From assembly GCF_001894865.1 (NCBI RefSeq), contig NZ_BCXA01000035.1:1-64000 (forward strand): a stretch of DNA of 64,000 nt, written 5' to 3'. This document shows, in pieces, positions 32,949 to 40,810 of the stretch. Source of the stretch: Rhodococcus maanshanensis NBRC 100610 (GTDB lineage: Bacteria > Actinomycetota > Actinomycetes > Mycobacteriales > Mycobacteriaceae). Position numbers and translations under genes: made by a program. Each line of letters opens with the position of its first letter. Positions within the stretch are counted from its first letter, which is position 1. Below the pieces are notes generated by a model. That model had not been told where the DNA came from, ran no database searches, and saw only the letters and a program-made list of their open reading frames with translations.

Positions 32949-34112
32949 TCAGGCGTTGGCCTGGACGGGGACGACGCCGTTGGCGATGTTCTCGGCGACC
33001 TCCGCCTCCCAGCTCTGCACGGCGCGGTCGGTGTCGATCTCGAACTCGAAGCGCTTGGTCATGTCCTCGGTGACGTCCTCGACGTCGACGTAGAACTGCT
33101 TGTACCAACGGCGCAGCTGGTACACCGGGCCGTCCTCCTCGGACAGCAACGGATTGTCGATGGGCGCCTTGTTCTTCCAGATCTTGACGTCCTGCTCGAA
33201 GCCCATCTCGACGCCCTCGGCGAACTGCTTCGCCATGCCCTCGGCCGCCTCGTCCGACATGCCCTTGGGCTTCTTGACCATCGCGCCGTACTGCAGCACG
33301 AAGGAGTTCTCGTCGACCGGGTAGTGGCAGTTGACGAGCACCGTCTCGATCGTCATGCCCTGGGCATCGCTCCACAGCCAGTCGAGCATGTAGGACGGGC
33401 CGAAGTACGAGGCGTCCGATCGGAGGGTGGAGTTCGGATCGTCGTAGCTGGTGCCGACGGAGATGTCGTGGCGCGGGGTCGACCGCATGTACTGGGTGGC
33501 GACGTGGCCCTCGAAGACGTTCTTGAAGAACCGCGGGAACGAGTAGTGCACGTAGAAGAAGTGCGCCATGTCCACGACGTTGTCGACGATCTCGCGGCAG
33601 TGCGAGCCCTCGATCAACATGGAGTTCCAGGTCAGGGCGGTCCACTCGTCGGAGCCGAAGCCCTCGATCTCGGGGATCGTCACGTCGTCGGTCGGCTTGC
33701 TGCCCTGCGGGTCGTGCCACACGTAGAGCTGACCGTTGCGCTCGAGCGTCGGCCAGCTGCGGGTGCGCGCGAGCGGGGGAACGCGGCGGGCGTAGGGGAT
33801 GCCCGTGCACTTGCCGTTGCCGCCCCAGCGCCAGTCGTGGAACGGGCAGGCGATGGAGTCACCCTTGACGGTGCCCTGGGCGAGGTTGCCGCCCATGTGC
33901 CTGCAGTAGGCGTCGAGCACGTTGAGCTTGCCGTCCGACTCCGACTGGAAGACCACCAGCGAGGTGCCGAAGGCCTTGATCTCGTGCGGCTTTCCGTCCT
34001 GGAACGACTTCAGCAGGCCGAGGCAGTGCCAGCCACGGGCGAACCGGGTAGGGGCCGCCGCCGCCTCGATCATCCTGACCTCGTCGGCGTCGGACTTGGA
34101 TTGCAGCGCCAT
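32949..34112 (-). CDS. kshA: 3-ketosteroid 9alpha-hydroxylase oxygenase KshA
   Basis: Rieske non-heme iron oxygenase of 387 residues that hydroxylates C9; combined with delta1-desaturation this opens ring B. The Rieske centre is C70-x-H72 and C89-x2-H92 in AYCRHMGGNLAQGTVKGDSI and ACPFHDW. The mononuclear iron site is N178-x2-D181-x2-H184-x4-H189 in DNVVDMAHFFYVHY. The ATG at 34112 follows GAGGTAGCG; a longer frame upstream would pass through the divergent promoter. No KshB reductase is in the window, so that partner must be encoded elsewhere. First gene of the kshA-hsaA-hsaC-flavoprotein transcript. Confidence 0.9.
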   Translation of the reverse strand: MALQSKSDADEVRMIEAAAAPTRFARGWHCLGLLKSFQDGKPHEIKAFGTSLVVFQSESDGKLNVLDAYCRHMGGNLAQGTVKGDSIACPFHDWRWGGNGKCTGIPYARRVPPLARTRSWPTLERNGQLYVWHDPQGSKPTDDVTIPEIEGFGSDEWTALTWNSMLIEGSHCREIVDNVVDMAHFFYVHYSFPRFFKNVFEGHVATQYMRSTPRHDISVGTSYDDPNSTLRSDASYFGPSYMLDWLWSDAQGMTIETVLVNCHYPVDENSFVLQYGAMVKKPKGMSDEAAEGMAKQFAEGVEMGFEQDVKIWKNKAPIDNPLLSEEDGPVYQLRRWYKQFYVDVEDVTEDMTKRFEFEIDTDRAVQSWEAEVAENIANGVVPVQANA

Positions 34113-34212
34113 CGCTACCTCTTCTCTCACGCTCGAGACAAACGCGCCCGAGTCACGCACTGATGTGATGAGCCTCATAATTCGGGGCATCGGCATGCGA
34201 GTTCATGGGGCC

Positions 34213-34229
34213 TTCCCGCTGACCGGGAC
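34213..34229. promoter_or_regulatory. Recurrent island motif, copy 5a (upstream of kshA)
   Basis: TTCCCGCTGACCGGGAC; its reverse complement matches the shared consensus at 16 of 17 positions. It lies 101 nt upstream of kshA in the 241-nt divergent region. Confidence 0.6.
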
Positions 34230-34265
34230 GATTTCGCCCCCGCCCAGCAAGCCGGTGCCCGCAGC

Positions 34266-34282
34266 CTCCCGATCAGCGGGAA
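34266..34282. promoter_or_regulatory. Recurrent island motif, copy 5b (upstream of the HotDog gene)
   Basis: CTCCCGATCAGCGGGAA, 15 of 17 matches, in opposite orientation to copy 5a and centred 53 nt from it; together they form 11-bp inverted arms (34212-34222 and 34273-34283). Confidence 0.55.
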
Positions 34283-34353
34283 GAGGACGCCGGCCGGCCC
34301 TCGCGCGGACCTACCGTCGCGGTATCCGAACTGATCGAAGGAGGTGCGGATCG

Positions 34354-34950
34354 ATGATCACCACAACCGCAACGAGCACGGTGGGGTCGCCGTTCACCGG
34401 CGTCACCGTCGACCTGGAGCGCGGCAAGATCCTCGAGTTCGCGGAGGCCACCCACTCCACCCACGCCGCGTACCGCGACGCCGAGCGCCCGGTGGTGCCT
34501 CCGACCTACCTGTGCGGAACCGATTCGATCGCGGGCGCCCACGACGTCCCGTCGGAACGCGACTGCCGCTTCTTCGGCGCACCGCCGCGCGCCGGTGACC
34601 AGCTGACCGTGACCGTGCGCGACGGCGAGCACGACCGGATCACCGAGTACCGCGACGCCGACGGCCGGTTGATCGCCGACGCGTGGACGCAGGGCGCGGG
34701 CGGCGACACCGCGGTGGTCGGGCAGCTCGCCAACTACGCAACCGACTGGCTCGGCCCGGAGTCGGTGCGACGATTCCGCACCCGCCTGGTGACCGCGGTC
34801 GCGGCCGACGAGACGCTGTCGTGCTCGGGCGAGGTGGTGCAGGAGTACACGGCCGACGGGGAGGCGCGCGTCGACGTGGTCCTCACCGCCACCGGGCAGG
34901 GTGGACGTGTCGCGGCCCGCGCCTGGGCCACCTTCGCCCGCGCCGCCTGA
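34354..34950 (+). CDS. Single-domain HotDog protein, MaoC-dehydratase N-terminal type
   Basis: A protein of 198 residues. The start GVTVDLERGKILEFAEATHS followed by RPVVPPTYLCGTD resembles the non-catalytic N-terminal HotDog half of FAS1/MaoC-type hydratases, and RAGDQLTVTVRDGEHDRITE the following strands. The hydratase motif with catalytic Asp and His was not found, so it may need a partner subunit or have a binding role. AGGAGG stands 9 nt before the ATG, one of the best ribosome binding sites in the window. It is divergent from kshA, with two motif copies between. Confidence 0.65.
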   Translation: MITTTATSTVGSPFTGVTVDLERGKILEFAEATHSTHAAYRDAERPVVPPTYLCGTDSIAGAHDVPSERDCRFFGAPPRAGDQLTVTVRDGEHDRITEYRDADGRLIADAWTQGAGGDTAVVGQLANYATDWLGPESVRRFRTRLVTAVAADETLSCSGEVVQEYTADGEARVDVVLTATGQGGRVAARAWATFARAA

Positions 34951-34966
34951 CCGGGCAGTAGCCTGG

Positions 34967-34985
34967 CGACCGGAGCGATCGGTCG
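34967..34985. promoter_or_regulatory. Dyad upstream of the TetR gene at 35017
   Basis: CGACCG-N7-CGGTCG, perfect arms, 31 nt before the TetR ATG. It shares ATCGGTCGG with the MFS 2 operator at 37251-37278, suggesting autoregulation. Confidence 0.45.
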
Positions 34986-35016
34986 GGACGGAACCCGTTG
35001 GCAGGTGTGAGGGCGA

Positions 35017-35634
35017 ATGGCGAGAACACGCGATGCCGAGCAGACAGGGGCAGCGCGGCGCAGCCAGATCCTCGCCGCCGCCATGACCCTGTTCGCCGAG
35101 AACGGATACCGCGGGACCTCGCTGGCGGCAGTCGCCGCGGCCGCGGGCATCACCCGGTCCGGGGTGCTGCATCATTTCCCCAGCAAGGAAGCTCTGCTGT
35201 CGGCCGTGCTCGCCGAACGCGATCAGCAGGCATTCGACGCCGTGGAGGTGGATCGTGCCTTCGAGGGGCCCGCGGCAGTGCGGGCGCTCGACATCCTCGA
35301 TGGGCTGGCGATGCGCAACGAGGGCAACCGTGAGCTCGCCCGGCTGAGCCATCTGGCGCTGTTCGGTTCGGCGGACGCCCCCGAGGTTGCGCACGAGTGG
35401 TCCGATGAGCGCATCCGAACGTACCGGAGCAACCTCGCCCGGGTGATCGAGCAGAGCGTCGAGGCCGGGGACCTCCGCGCCGACGTCGACGCGGAGGCCA
35501 CTGCGCTGCTACTGGTCGGCGCGTTCACCGGCCTGACCGAACTCTGGTTACGCGACGAGTCCCTGGACATGGTGGCGGCGGTGCGGATGCTCACCACCCT
35601 CCTGCGTCGCGATTTCGCACCGAATCAGGACTGA
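35017..35634 (+). CDS. TetR-family regulator next to MFS 2
   Basis: Repressor of 205 residues. The HTH region is ILAAAMTLFAENGYRGTSLA followed by GITRSGVLHHFPSKEALLSA. The remaining helices carry no recognisable ligand motif. It converges with MFS 2 (stop codons 7 nt apart) and related dyads occur upstream of both genes, so MFS 2 and the regulator itself are the likely targets. It could also be the protein that reads the recurrent 17-bp motif, although that motif is different in sequence. Confidence 0.87.
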   Translation: MARTRDAEQTGAARRSQILAAAMTLFAENGYRGTSLAAVAAAAGITRSGVLHHFPSKEALLSAVLAERDQQAFDAVEVDRAFEGPAAVRALDILDGLAMRNEGNRELARLSHLALFGSADAPEVAHEWSDERIRTYRSNLARVIEQSVEAGDLRADVDAEATALLLVGAFTGLTELWLRDESLDMVAAVRMLTTLLRRDFAPNQD

Positions 35635-35641
35635 CACCACG

Positions 35642-37186
35642 TCACTTCCCCTGTCCCACAGGTTGTCCCATGTCGACGATCGAGTCGACATCGACCTGGA
35701 CGATCCTGCGGGGAACGAGCACGGCGGCGCACAACCCGACAAGGGCGATGGCGGCGGCGATCAGGAATCCCACCGTGAATCCGTCGTCGGTGTAGACGGT
35801 TGCGCCATTGAGCATGCTCGTGATCATCGGGGGCAATTGAGCGACGTGTGAGCCGTCCATCACGGCGAACGCGAGAATCGGCGCGATCGCGGGCACCACG
35901 GTCTGGAACATGCCGACCAGTGCCGAAGTCGACGCCTGCAGCTCCGGCGGCACCGCCAGGAACACCAGATTCGGTGTCGCCGCGTACGCCAGCCCGGACC
36001 CCAGGCCGACCGCACCCGCGAGGATCATCAGCAGGAGCTCGTTGTCGTGGGCGTAGGCCGTCACGGTGCACCCGATTGCGGCCGAGACCATTCCGAGTGA
36101 GATCAACAGTCCCGGCGAGGCGACGTGGCGACCGACCAGGACACCGACGACGATGCCGCCCAGCACGCCCATCACACCGATCGGAACCTGGAAGGCCGCC
36201 GCGCCCTGTTCATCGACACCGAATCCGTAGCCGAGTCCGAGCATTGCCGGGGTCCTGGTCAGCATCGGCAACAGCATCGAATACAGGCTCGTCACAGCGT
36301 AGATGCACCCTGCCGCCAGCGCGGTCAGCAACACCGGCCGCCGGCGCCACAGCCTGATGTCGATCAACGCGTCTCGGGTTGCCGCCGCGGTCACGACCCA
36401 GATGGCGATCGCGGCGATACCGGTGCCGAGCAAGGCGAGGGTGACCGCGGCGGTCCATCCCACCACCGGCCCCTGGGAGACCCCACCGAGCAGACCGGCG
36501 ATACCGGTGCCGAGCACCGATGCGCCCAGCACGCCGACTCGTGCGCGCAACCGCACCGGTGATTCGGGTGTGGTGAGCACCACCGCGATGGCCAATGCAC
36601 CCAGCGCCAGCCCCATGAACCAGAACAGGCCACGGAACTCGTGGTCGCCGACCAGCCATTCGGTCAGGAACGGGGCGGGGACGAGTGCCAGCCCGACGGC
36701 TGATGTGGCGATCGATGCCGCCAGCGCAACGGTGCTGGGCGGGAACACATCTCGAATCAGCGAGTAGCTCAGGAACAGACACGGCACCATCAGGCCCGAC
36801 AGGCACCGGCCGACGAGGAACGTCCCGTAGTTCGTCGCGACTGCGCACAGGAGGGCCCCGATCCCGGACAACACGATGCAGCTCAGCAGCACCTGCCGCG
36901 TGCCGTGCAGATCGGCGAGTTTGCCGATCATGGGCGACGCGGCCGCGCCGACGATCACGAACGCCGTCATGATCCAACCGTCCTGCGTGGTGTGGAAGTG
37001 GGTAGCGATGTCGGGGATCGCCATCCCGACCAAGGGGTAGCTGAGCGCGGCCACTTCCAGCACTGCGACGAGCGCGGCGAGCGACAGGGCCAGACGCCAA
37101 TTCCAGCCTGGCCGTGCGAGATCCGATGCTTCGCCGGTGCCGCCGGTCGGCTGCGCGGTGTCGCCGAGGGAGATGTTGGAGTGCAC
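35642..37186 (-). CDS. MFS transporter 2 of the steroid island (paralog of MFS 1)
   Basis: About 514 residues with ~14 helices, colinear with MFS 1 at 15068. Shared phrases include PLVGMAIPDIATHF versus SMALPAIAAHY, LMVPCLFLSYSLIRDVFPP, LGLGYGFGVDEQG and AVPPELQAST. The GTG at 37186 (MHSNISLGD) is preferred because AAAGGAG lies 7 nt upstream; an ATG ten codons earlier lacks a site. A TetR-type operator is 65 nt upstream. Substrate not known; steroid or metabolite transport is inferred from the location of both paralogs in the same island. Confidence 0.87.
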   Translation of the reverse strand: MHSNISLGDTAQPTGGTGEASDLARPGWNWRLALSLAALVAVLEVAALSYPLVGMAIPDIATHFHTTQDGWIMTAFVIVGAAASPMIGKLADLHGTRQVLLSCIVLSGIGALLCAVATNYGTFLVGRCLSGLMVPCLFLSYSLIRDVFPPSTVALAASIATSAVGLALVPAPFLTEWLVGDHEFRGLFWFMGLALGALAIAVVLTTPESPVRLRARVGVLGASVLGTGIAGLLGGVSQGPVVGWTAAVTLALLGTGIAAIAIWVVTAAATRDALIDIRLWRRRPVLLTALAAGCIYAVTSLYSMLLPMLTRTPAMLGLGYGFGVDEQGAAAFQVPIGVMGVLGGIVVGVLVGRHVASPGLLISLGMVSAAIGCTVTAYAHDNELLLMILAGAVGLGSGLAYAATPNLVFLAVPPELQASTSALVGMFQTVVPAIAPILAFAVMDGSHVAQLPPMITSMLNGATVYTDDGFTVGFLIAAAIALVGLCAAVLVPRRIVQVDVDSIVDMGQPVGQGK

Positions 37187-37205
37187 GACGACGCTCCTTT
37201 CGTGG

Positions 37206-37222
37206 GTTCGGTTCATTGGGAC
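37206..37222. promoter_or_regulatory. Weak match to the recurrent island motif (upstream of MFS 2)
   Basis: GTTCGGTTCATTGGGAC, only 12 of 17 to the consensus but 14 of 17 identical to the copy upstream of the paralog MFS 1, 20 nt before the start codon. Confidence 0.3.
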
Positions 37223-37250
37223 AGGGGGTGAACCGCTCCACGGGGGAACA

Positions 37251-37278
37251 GGCTGACTGACCCATCGGTCGGTCAGCC
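37251..37278. promoter_or_regulatory. TetR-type operator upstream of MFS 2
   Basis: 12-bp arms GGCTGACTGACC and GGTCGGTCAGCC around CATC, 11 of 12 positions symmetric, 65 nt upstream of the MFS 2 start. Confidence 0.6.
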
Positions 37279-37354
37279 TAGACTGTAAGACGCATCACGT
37301 CGAGAGCCTGCTGTGATGGGAACCACGAATGGCCCGGTCCGGCATTCGCGCGCG

Positions 37355-38566
37355 CTAGCTGACCGCGGGGCGGGAACCCAGCCGGGCGGCGCCCGCCCCG
37401 ATCTTGTTCAGCGCCCATTCGAGCGGACCCCGCCCGAGGTAGCGCCGCCACATCGTCGCGAAGACCAACGGCACCACCAGGAACGAGACCGGGAGCGCCC
37501 ACGAATAGGTGAACGATTCGCTGCGCAGCACCAGCACCAGCACGACGATGTGCCCGGCGTAGATCGTCAGTGGCATCGATCCGAGCGCGGCCAGCGGCGT
37601 GAGAAGGCGCGGGGCGATCCCCGCCGCGAGCAGGCTCAGCCCGAGGACCGCGATCGCGATCCCACCCGAGCCGACGACCTCGAACACGGTTCCGCTGTGC
37701 GGGGTGCTGGTGAGCATCCACTGCCAGGGGTCGGTGCCGACGACGCCAGGGCCCGAGGAACGGAGCATGAACGAAAGCATCTGCACGCCCTCGCCCGGCA
37801 TCGATTTGTCCAGGAACGCCACCAGGGCGTCCTTCCCGCCGAACAGGTTCAGCGCCACCCAGGACCCGCCAAGCCCGAGCACCGCCAAAGTCGAGCCGAG
37901 AGCGACCAGGACGGCTCCAACCCGCTCGCGACGCAGGCCCCAGCGGCCGATCGCCATGCCAGCCAGCAGGAACGGTACCCACGTGAGCACCGGGTAGGTG
38001 CCCTCGAGCAGGATCACCGAGCCGAGGTGCCGGACCCCGTCGATCGAGGTGAGCATCTCGAACCGCGCGCTCTCGCCGGCTACGTCGGGGCTCGTCATCC
38101 GCGACCTGATGGCGAACGAGAGCAGTGGACCCGCGACGGCGGCGACGGCCGCGGCGAGGGCCAACCGCTGCCAGCTCAGCCGAAGCAGCGGCAGCGCGAT
38201 CAGGAACAGCACCGCGTACGTCGTGAGGATGACCAGCGCCGGGGAACCGAGCTGGGTGAGGACGAGGCCGAGGACGAACAGCGCGAGAGCGCGCGCGGCG
38301 ATGGACCTGCGCGCGGCGCCCAGCCGCTCCGGCGGACGGGTTCCGCCGGTGGTGAGCGTCAGCGACACCCCGGCCAGCACCGCGAAGAGGATCGAGGCGC
38401 GGCCGCTGAGCGCGAAGTGGGCGAACTCGCCGATCTGTTCGGCGCTGGTGGTGTGCACGGCGATCATGCCGAGCACGGCGAGACCCCGCGCAATGTCCAC
38501 GCCCACTATCCGGGGGAGTGAGCGGGGAGTGGGCGGGGCCTCGGCCGGGGACAAGATCTGGGTCAT
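37355..38566 (-). CDS. DUF418/heparan-acetyltransferase-like membrane protein
   Basis: Polytopic membrane protein of 403 residues with about ten helices. It opens with RIVGVDIARGLAVLGMIAVH, the signature of the heparan-alpha-glucosaminide N-acetyltransferase / DUF1624 and DUF418 families, and ends with GRGPLEWALNKI, a phrase typical of DUF418. These proteins are thought to acylate envelope compounds, but few have been studied. It stands between two steroid-island genes on the same strand. A second member of the superfamily is at 52899-54104. Confidence 0.78.
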   Translation of the reverse strand: MTQILSPAEAPPTPRSLPRIVGVDIARGLAVLGMIAVHTTSAEQIGEFAHFALSGRASILFAVLAGVSLTLTTGGTRPPERLGAARRSIAARALALFVLGLVLTQLGSPALVILTTYAVLFLIALPLLRLSWQRLALAAAVAAVAGPLLSFAIRSRMTSPDVAGESARFEMLTSIDGVRHLGSVILLEGTYPVLTWVPFLLAGMAIGRWGLRRERVGAVLVALGSTLAVLGLGGSWVALNLFGGKDALVAFLDKSMPGEGVQMLSFMLRSSGPGVVGTDPWQWMLTSTPHSGTVFEVVGSGGIAIAVLGLSLLAAGIAPRLLTPLAALGSMPLTIYAGHIVVLVLVLRSESFTYSWALPVSFLVVPLVFATMWRRYLGRGPLEWALNKIGAGAARLGSRPAVS

Positions 38567-38697
38567 CGCATGCTTTCGGTCGCCTGGTGATGTCTTGCGA
38601 TCCGAACGTATTGCGGCGACGGCCCGCTGTCGTCAGGCCTCGAGCTGATCCCGGGTCCGACCTGGGTATGACCTCCAGGCCGAACCCGGGCGATCGG

Positions 38698-39072
38698 TCA
38701 GCGGGTGACCATGTCCTCCGGACCCCAGATCGCCTTCATGGAGGTGATCTTGGCGTCGTCGTCGAAGGTCATCACGTCGATGACCGAGATCTCGACCTTC
38801 TGCTCGCCCAGGTGGGTGGTGAGGCTGAAGTTGAAGGCGGCCGTGCCTGCTGCGATCTTCACGACGCCGAGCTCGGCGGTCTGCTCGAGCGGCTCGATGA
38901 TGCCGTAGAACTCGCGGATCGACTCCTCGGTGGTCCGCGGGTCGGTGCCAACCGGATCCTCGACGGTGGCGCCGGGCGCGTACAGCGCCAGGACGTCGTC
39001 GACGGTGCCGCCCGCCACCGACTTCACGTAGCTCTCGATGGTGTTCAGGATGTCTTCGCGTGATGCCGCCAT
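38698..39072 (-). CDS. ksi: Steroid delta5-isomerase (KSI), copy 2, with a KstR box
   Basis: 124 residues, the same NTF2-like family as the copy at 22634. Catalytic Tyr15 (ESYVKSVAGG), Asp39 (ATVEDPVG) and Asp99 (VIDVMTFDD) are all retained, and ITSMKAIW closes the fold. The ATG at 39072 follows GAAGGG; the frame upstream is open but crosses the operator. A perfect KstR-type box lies 18 nt upstream of the ATG. The two copies differ in the N-terminal and central residues, so they may prefer different steroids. Confidence 0.9.
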   Translation of the reverse strand: MAASREDILNTIESYVKSVAGGTVDDVLALYAPGATVEDPVGTDPRTTEESIREFYGIIEPLEQTAELGVVKIAAGTAAFNFSLTTHLGEQKVEISVIDVMTFDDDAKITSMKAIWGPEDMVTR

Positions 39073-39089
39073 GTCGTGCCCTTCGTTGT

Positions 39090-39103
39090 TAGAACCTGTT
39101 CTA
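39090..39103. promoter_or_regulatory. KstR-type operator
   Basis: TAGAACCTGTTCTA is a perfect palindrome and fits the published KstR consensus TnnAACnnGTTnnA at every fixed position. It lies 18-31 nt upstream of the ksi copy 2 start codon. It is the only clear occurrence noticed in the window. Confidence 0.75.
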
Positions 39104-39271
39104 GTTGCGAGGGTACCGGCGATGCCGACGGGATTCCATGGAACGAGGGGCCGTATCGGACCGGCACGGCGCCCGGTTCGTCCGGATTGGGTAGACCACA
39201 GCTCACGATGTGGTAACCGTGGCCTCCGAAAGTCGTTCGGGCCGCTGCAATCCGGTGTTACCGTGCCGCGC

Positions 39272-40741
39272 ATGCCTATCCAGCACGGGGGTTTCTGGGT
39301 ACGAATGTGTGTGGCCGCCATTGCGGTCACTGTCGCGGTCGGGGGTGGCACGTCGGTCGGCACCGCCGTCGCACAATCCACCGGCAGCGCCGGAGGTGAA
39401 GGGTCGATCGGCACCGGGTCGCTGACAGACGGCACCGCGTCGGACGGCACACCCTTGAACGGAACGACGCTGATCACCGGCTCTCTCGGGACCGGCTCCG
39501 CCGCGGGGTCGCCGCTGGGGTCCGCGATTCCCGGAGTGGTCGGCTCGGTGATCCCGGGGCCGGATCTGGATCCGCCGCCCCTCGAGACGCTGCGCGCCGA
39601 GATGATGCCCAAACCGCTCGGGGACCCGTTCTTCGACGTGTACCCGCCCGGACTGCCCGGCATGGCCAACGGCCAGGTCATCGAGACCCGCGATGTGACG
39701 CCTGCCGCCCGAGCGCTCCTGCGCGGGCCGGTGCGGGAGGTGCGCCAGATCAAGGTCAAGAGCACCGACTCGGCGGGTGCGCCCTCGTTCGCGACCGCGA
39801 CTCTCGTCGTGCCCGCCACGCCATGGCCCGGCCCGGGACCGCGACCGGTCCTGGTCAACAACGTGCCGATCAACGGCCTCGGGCGCAGCTGCACCCCTGG
39901 CCACACCCTCGGCAACGGAATCACGCCGTCGGAGAACCTCCTCGAGCTGCTCCGGCCCGTCACCACCAAGGCCGAGGAGCGCGGCTATGCGGTACTCATC
40001 CCCGACCACGAGGGTCCCCGGATGGCGTACGCCGAACCCTTCGTCGCCGGGCACGCGATCCTCGACACCATCCGCGGCATGCGTGCCGTGTTCCCCGCCG
40101 AGTTCGGCGCCAGCAAGCTCGCCATGATGGGCTACTCCGGCGGTTCGATCGCGACGCACGGCGCGGTCAAGCTGATCGACTCGTACGCGCCCGAACTGGC
40201 AGGCGATATCGTCGGCGCCGCGCTCGGCGGCATACCCGCCGACTTCGAGATGCTCGGACGCACCATGAACGGCAACCTCGCCGGTGGACTGTTCCTCGCG
40301 GCGGTGTTCGGGATCACGAGGGAGAATCCCGAGATCCTCCCGCTGATCAACACTCTCGGACAGCGGCTGAGCATCACGTCCATCAAGGACCAGTGCGCAA
40401 ACACCCTCGCCCTCGCCGGCGTCTTCGGGATACCGGCCGAGGCGCTCGCGAATGTGAAGCAGGCGCTGGATTCACCTGTCGCACATGACATCTACACGAA
40501 AATGAAGATGGCGGACCGTAAGTCCGGCACCCCGCTGTACATCTACAGCGGTGGTCAGGAGTTCTGGGTCCCGGCACTCGGCTCACGCAACCTGTACGAC
40601 GAGCAGTGCGGCTACGGCGTGCGCGCGTTGTACCGGCAGGTACCCGGCGAACACATCCTCGGCGAACTCACGGGGAATCCCGGGGCCTTCGACTGGGTCG
40701 ACGCACGGCTACACGGGGAGCCGGCACCAACCGAGTGCTGA
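39272..40741 (+). CDS. Secreted lipase of the LIP family
   Basis: 489 residues. A signal peptide (MPIQHGGFWVRM, then CVAAIAVTVAVGGGTSVG and TAVAQ) is followed by a ~60-residue low-complexity G/S/T linker and the secretory-lipase domain. The nucleophile is in MGYSGGSIAT; PDHEGPRMAYAEPFVAGHAI is a family phrase, and PLYIYSGGQEFWVP with PGEHILGE near the C-terminus hold the likely acid and histidine. The start at 39272 has TACCGT ending 7 nt upstream (leaderless type). It could release sterols or fatty acids from esters outside the cell. A bidirectional terminator follows. Confidence 0.85.
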   Translation: MPIQHGGFWVRMCVAAIAVTVAVGGGTSVGTAVAQSTGSAGGEGSIGTGSLTDGTASDGTPLNGTTLITGSLGTGSAAGSPLGSAIPGVVGSVIPGPDLDPPPLETLRAEMMPKPLGDPFFDVYPPGLPGMANGQVIETRDVTPAARALLRGPVREVRQIKVKSTDSAGAPSFATATLVVPATPWPGPGPRPVLVNNVPINGLGRSCTPGHTLGNGITPSENLLELLRPVTTKAEERGYAVLIPDHEGPRMAYAEPFVAGHAILDTIRGMRAVFPAEFGASKLAMMGYSGGSIATHGAVKLIDSYAPELAGDIVGAALGGIPADFEMLGRTMNGNLAGGLFLAAVFGITRENPEILPLINTLGQRLSITSIKDQCANTLALAGVFGIPAEALANVKQALDSPVAHDIYTKMKMADRKSGTPLYIYSGGQEFWVPALGSRNLYDEQCGYGVRALYRQVPGEHILGELTGNPGAFDWVDARLHGEPAPTEC

Positions 40742-40755
40742 GGGGCTTCGCCCCT

Positions 40756-40795
40756 GTGCGCGGTTAGCGGGTGCAGAGACCCGCTAACCGCGCAC
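40756..40795. terminator. Bidirectional terminator between the lipase gene and leuS
   Basis: A perfect 17-bp stem with a GCAGAG loop (arms 40756-40772 and 40779-40795), 15 nt from each stop codon. Confidence 0.85.
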
Positions 40796-40810
40796 GGGCA
40801 GCGGAGCTGC

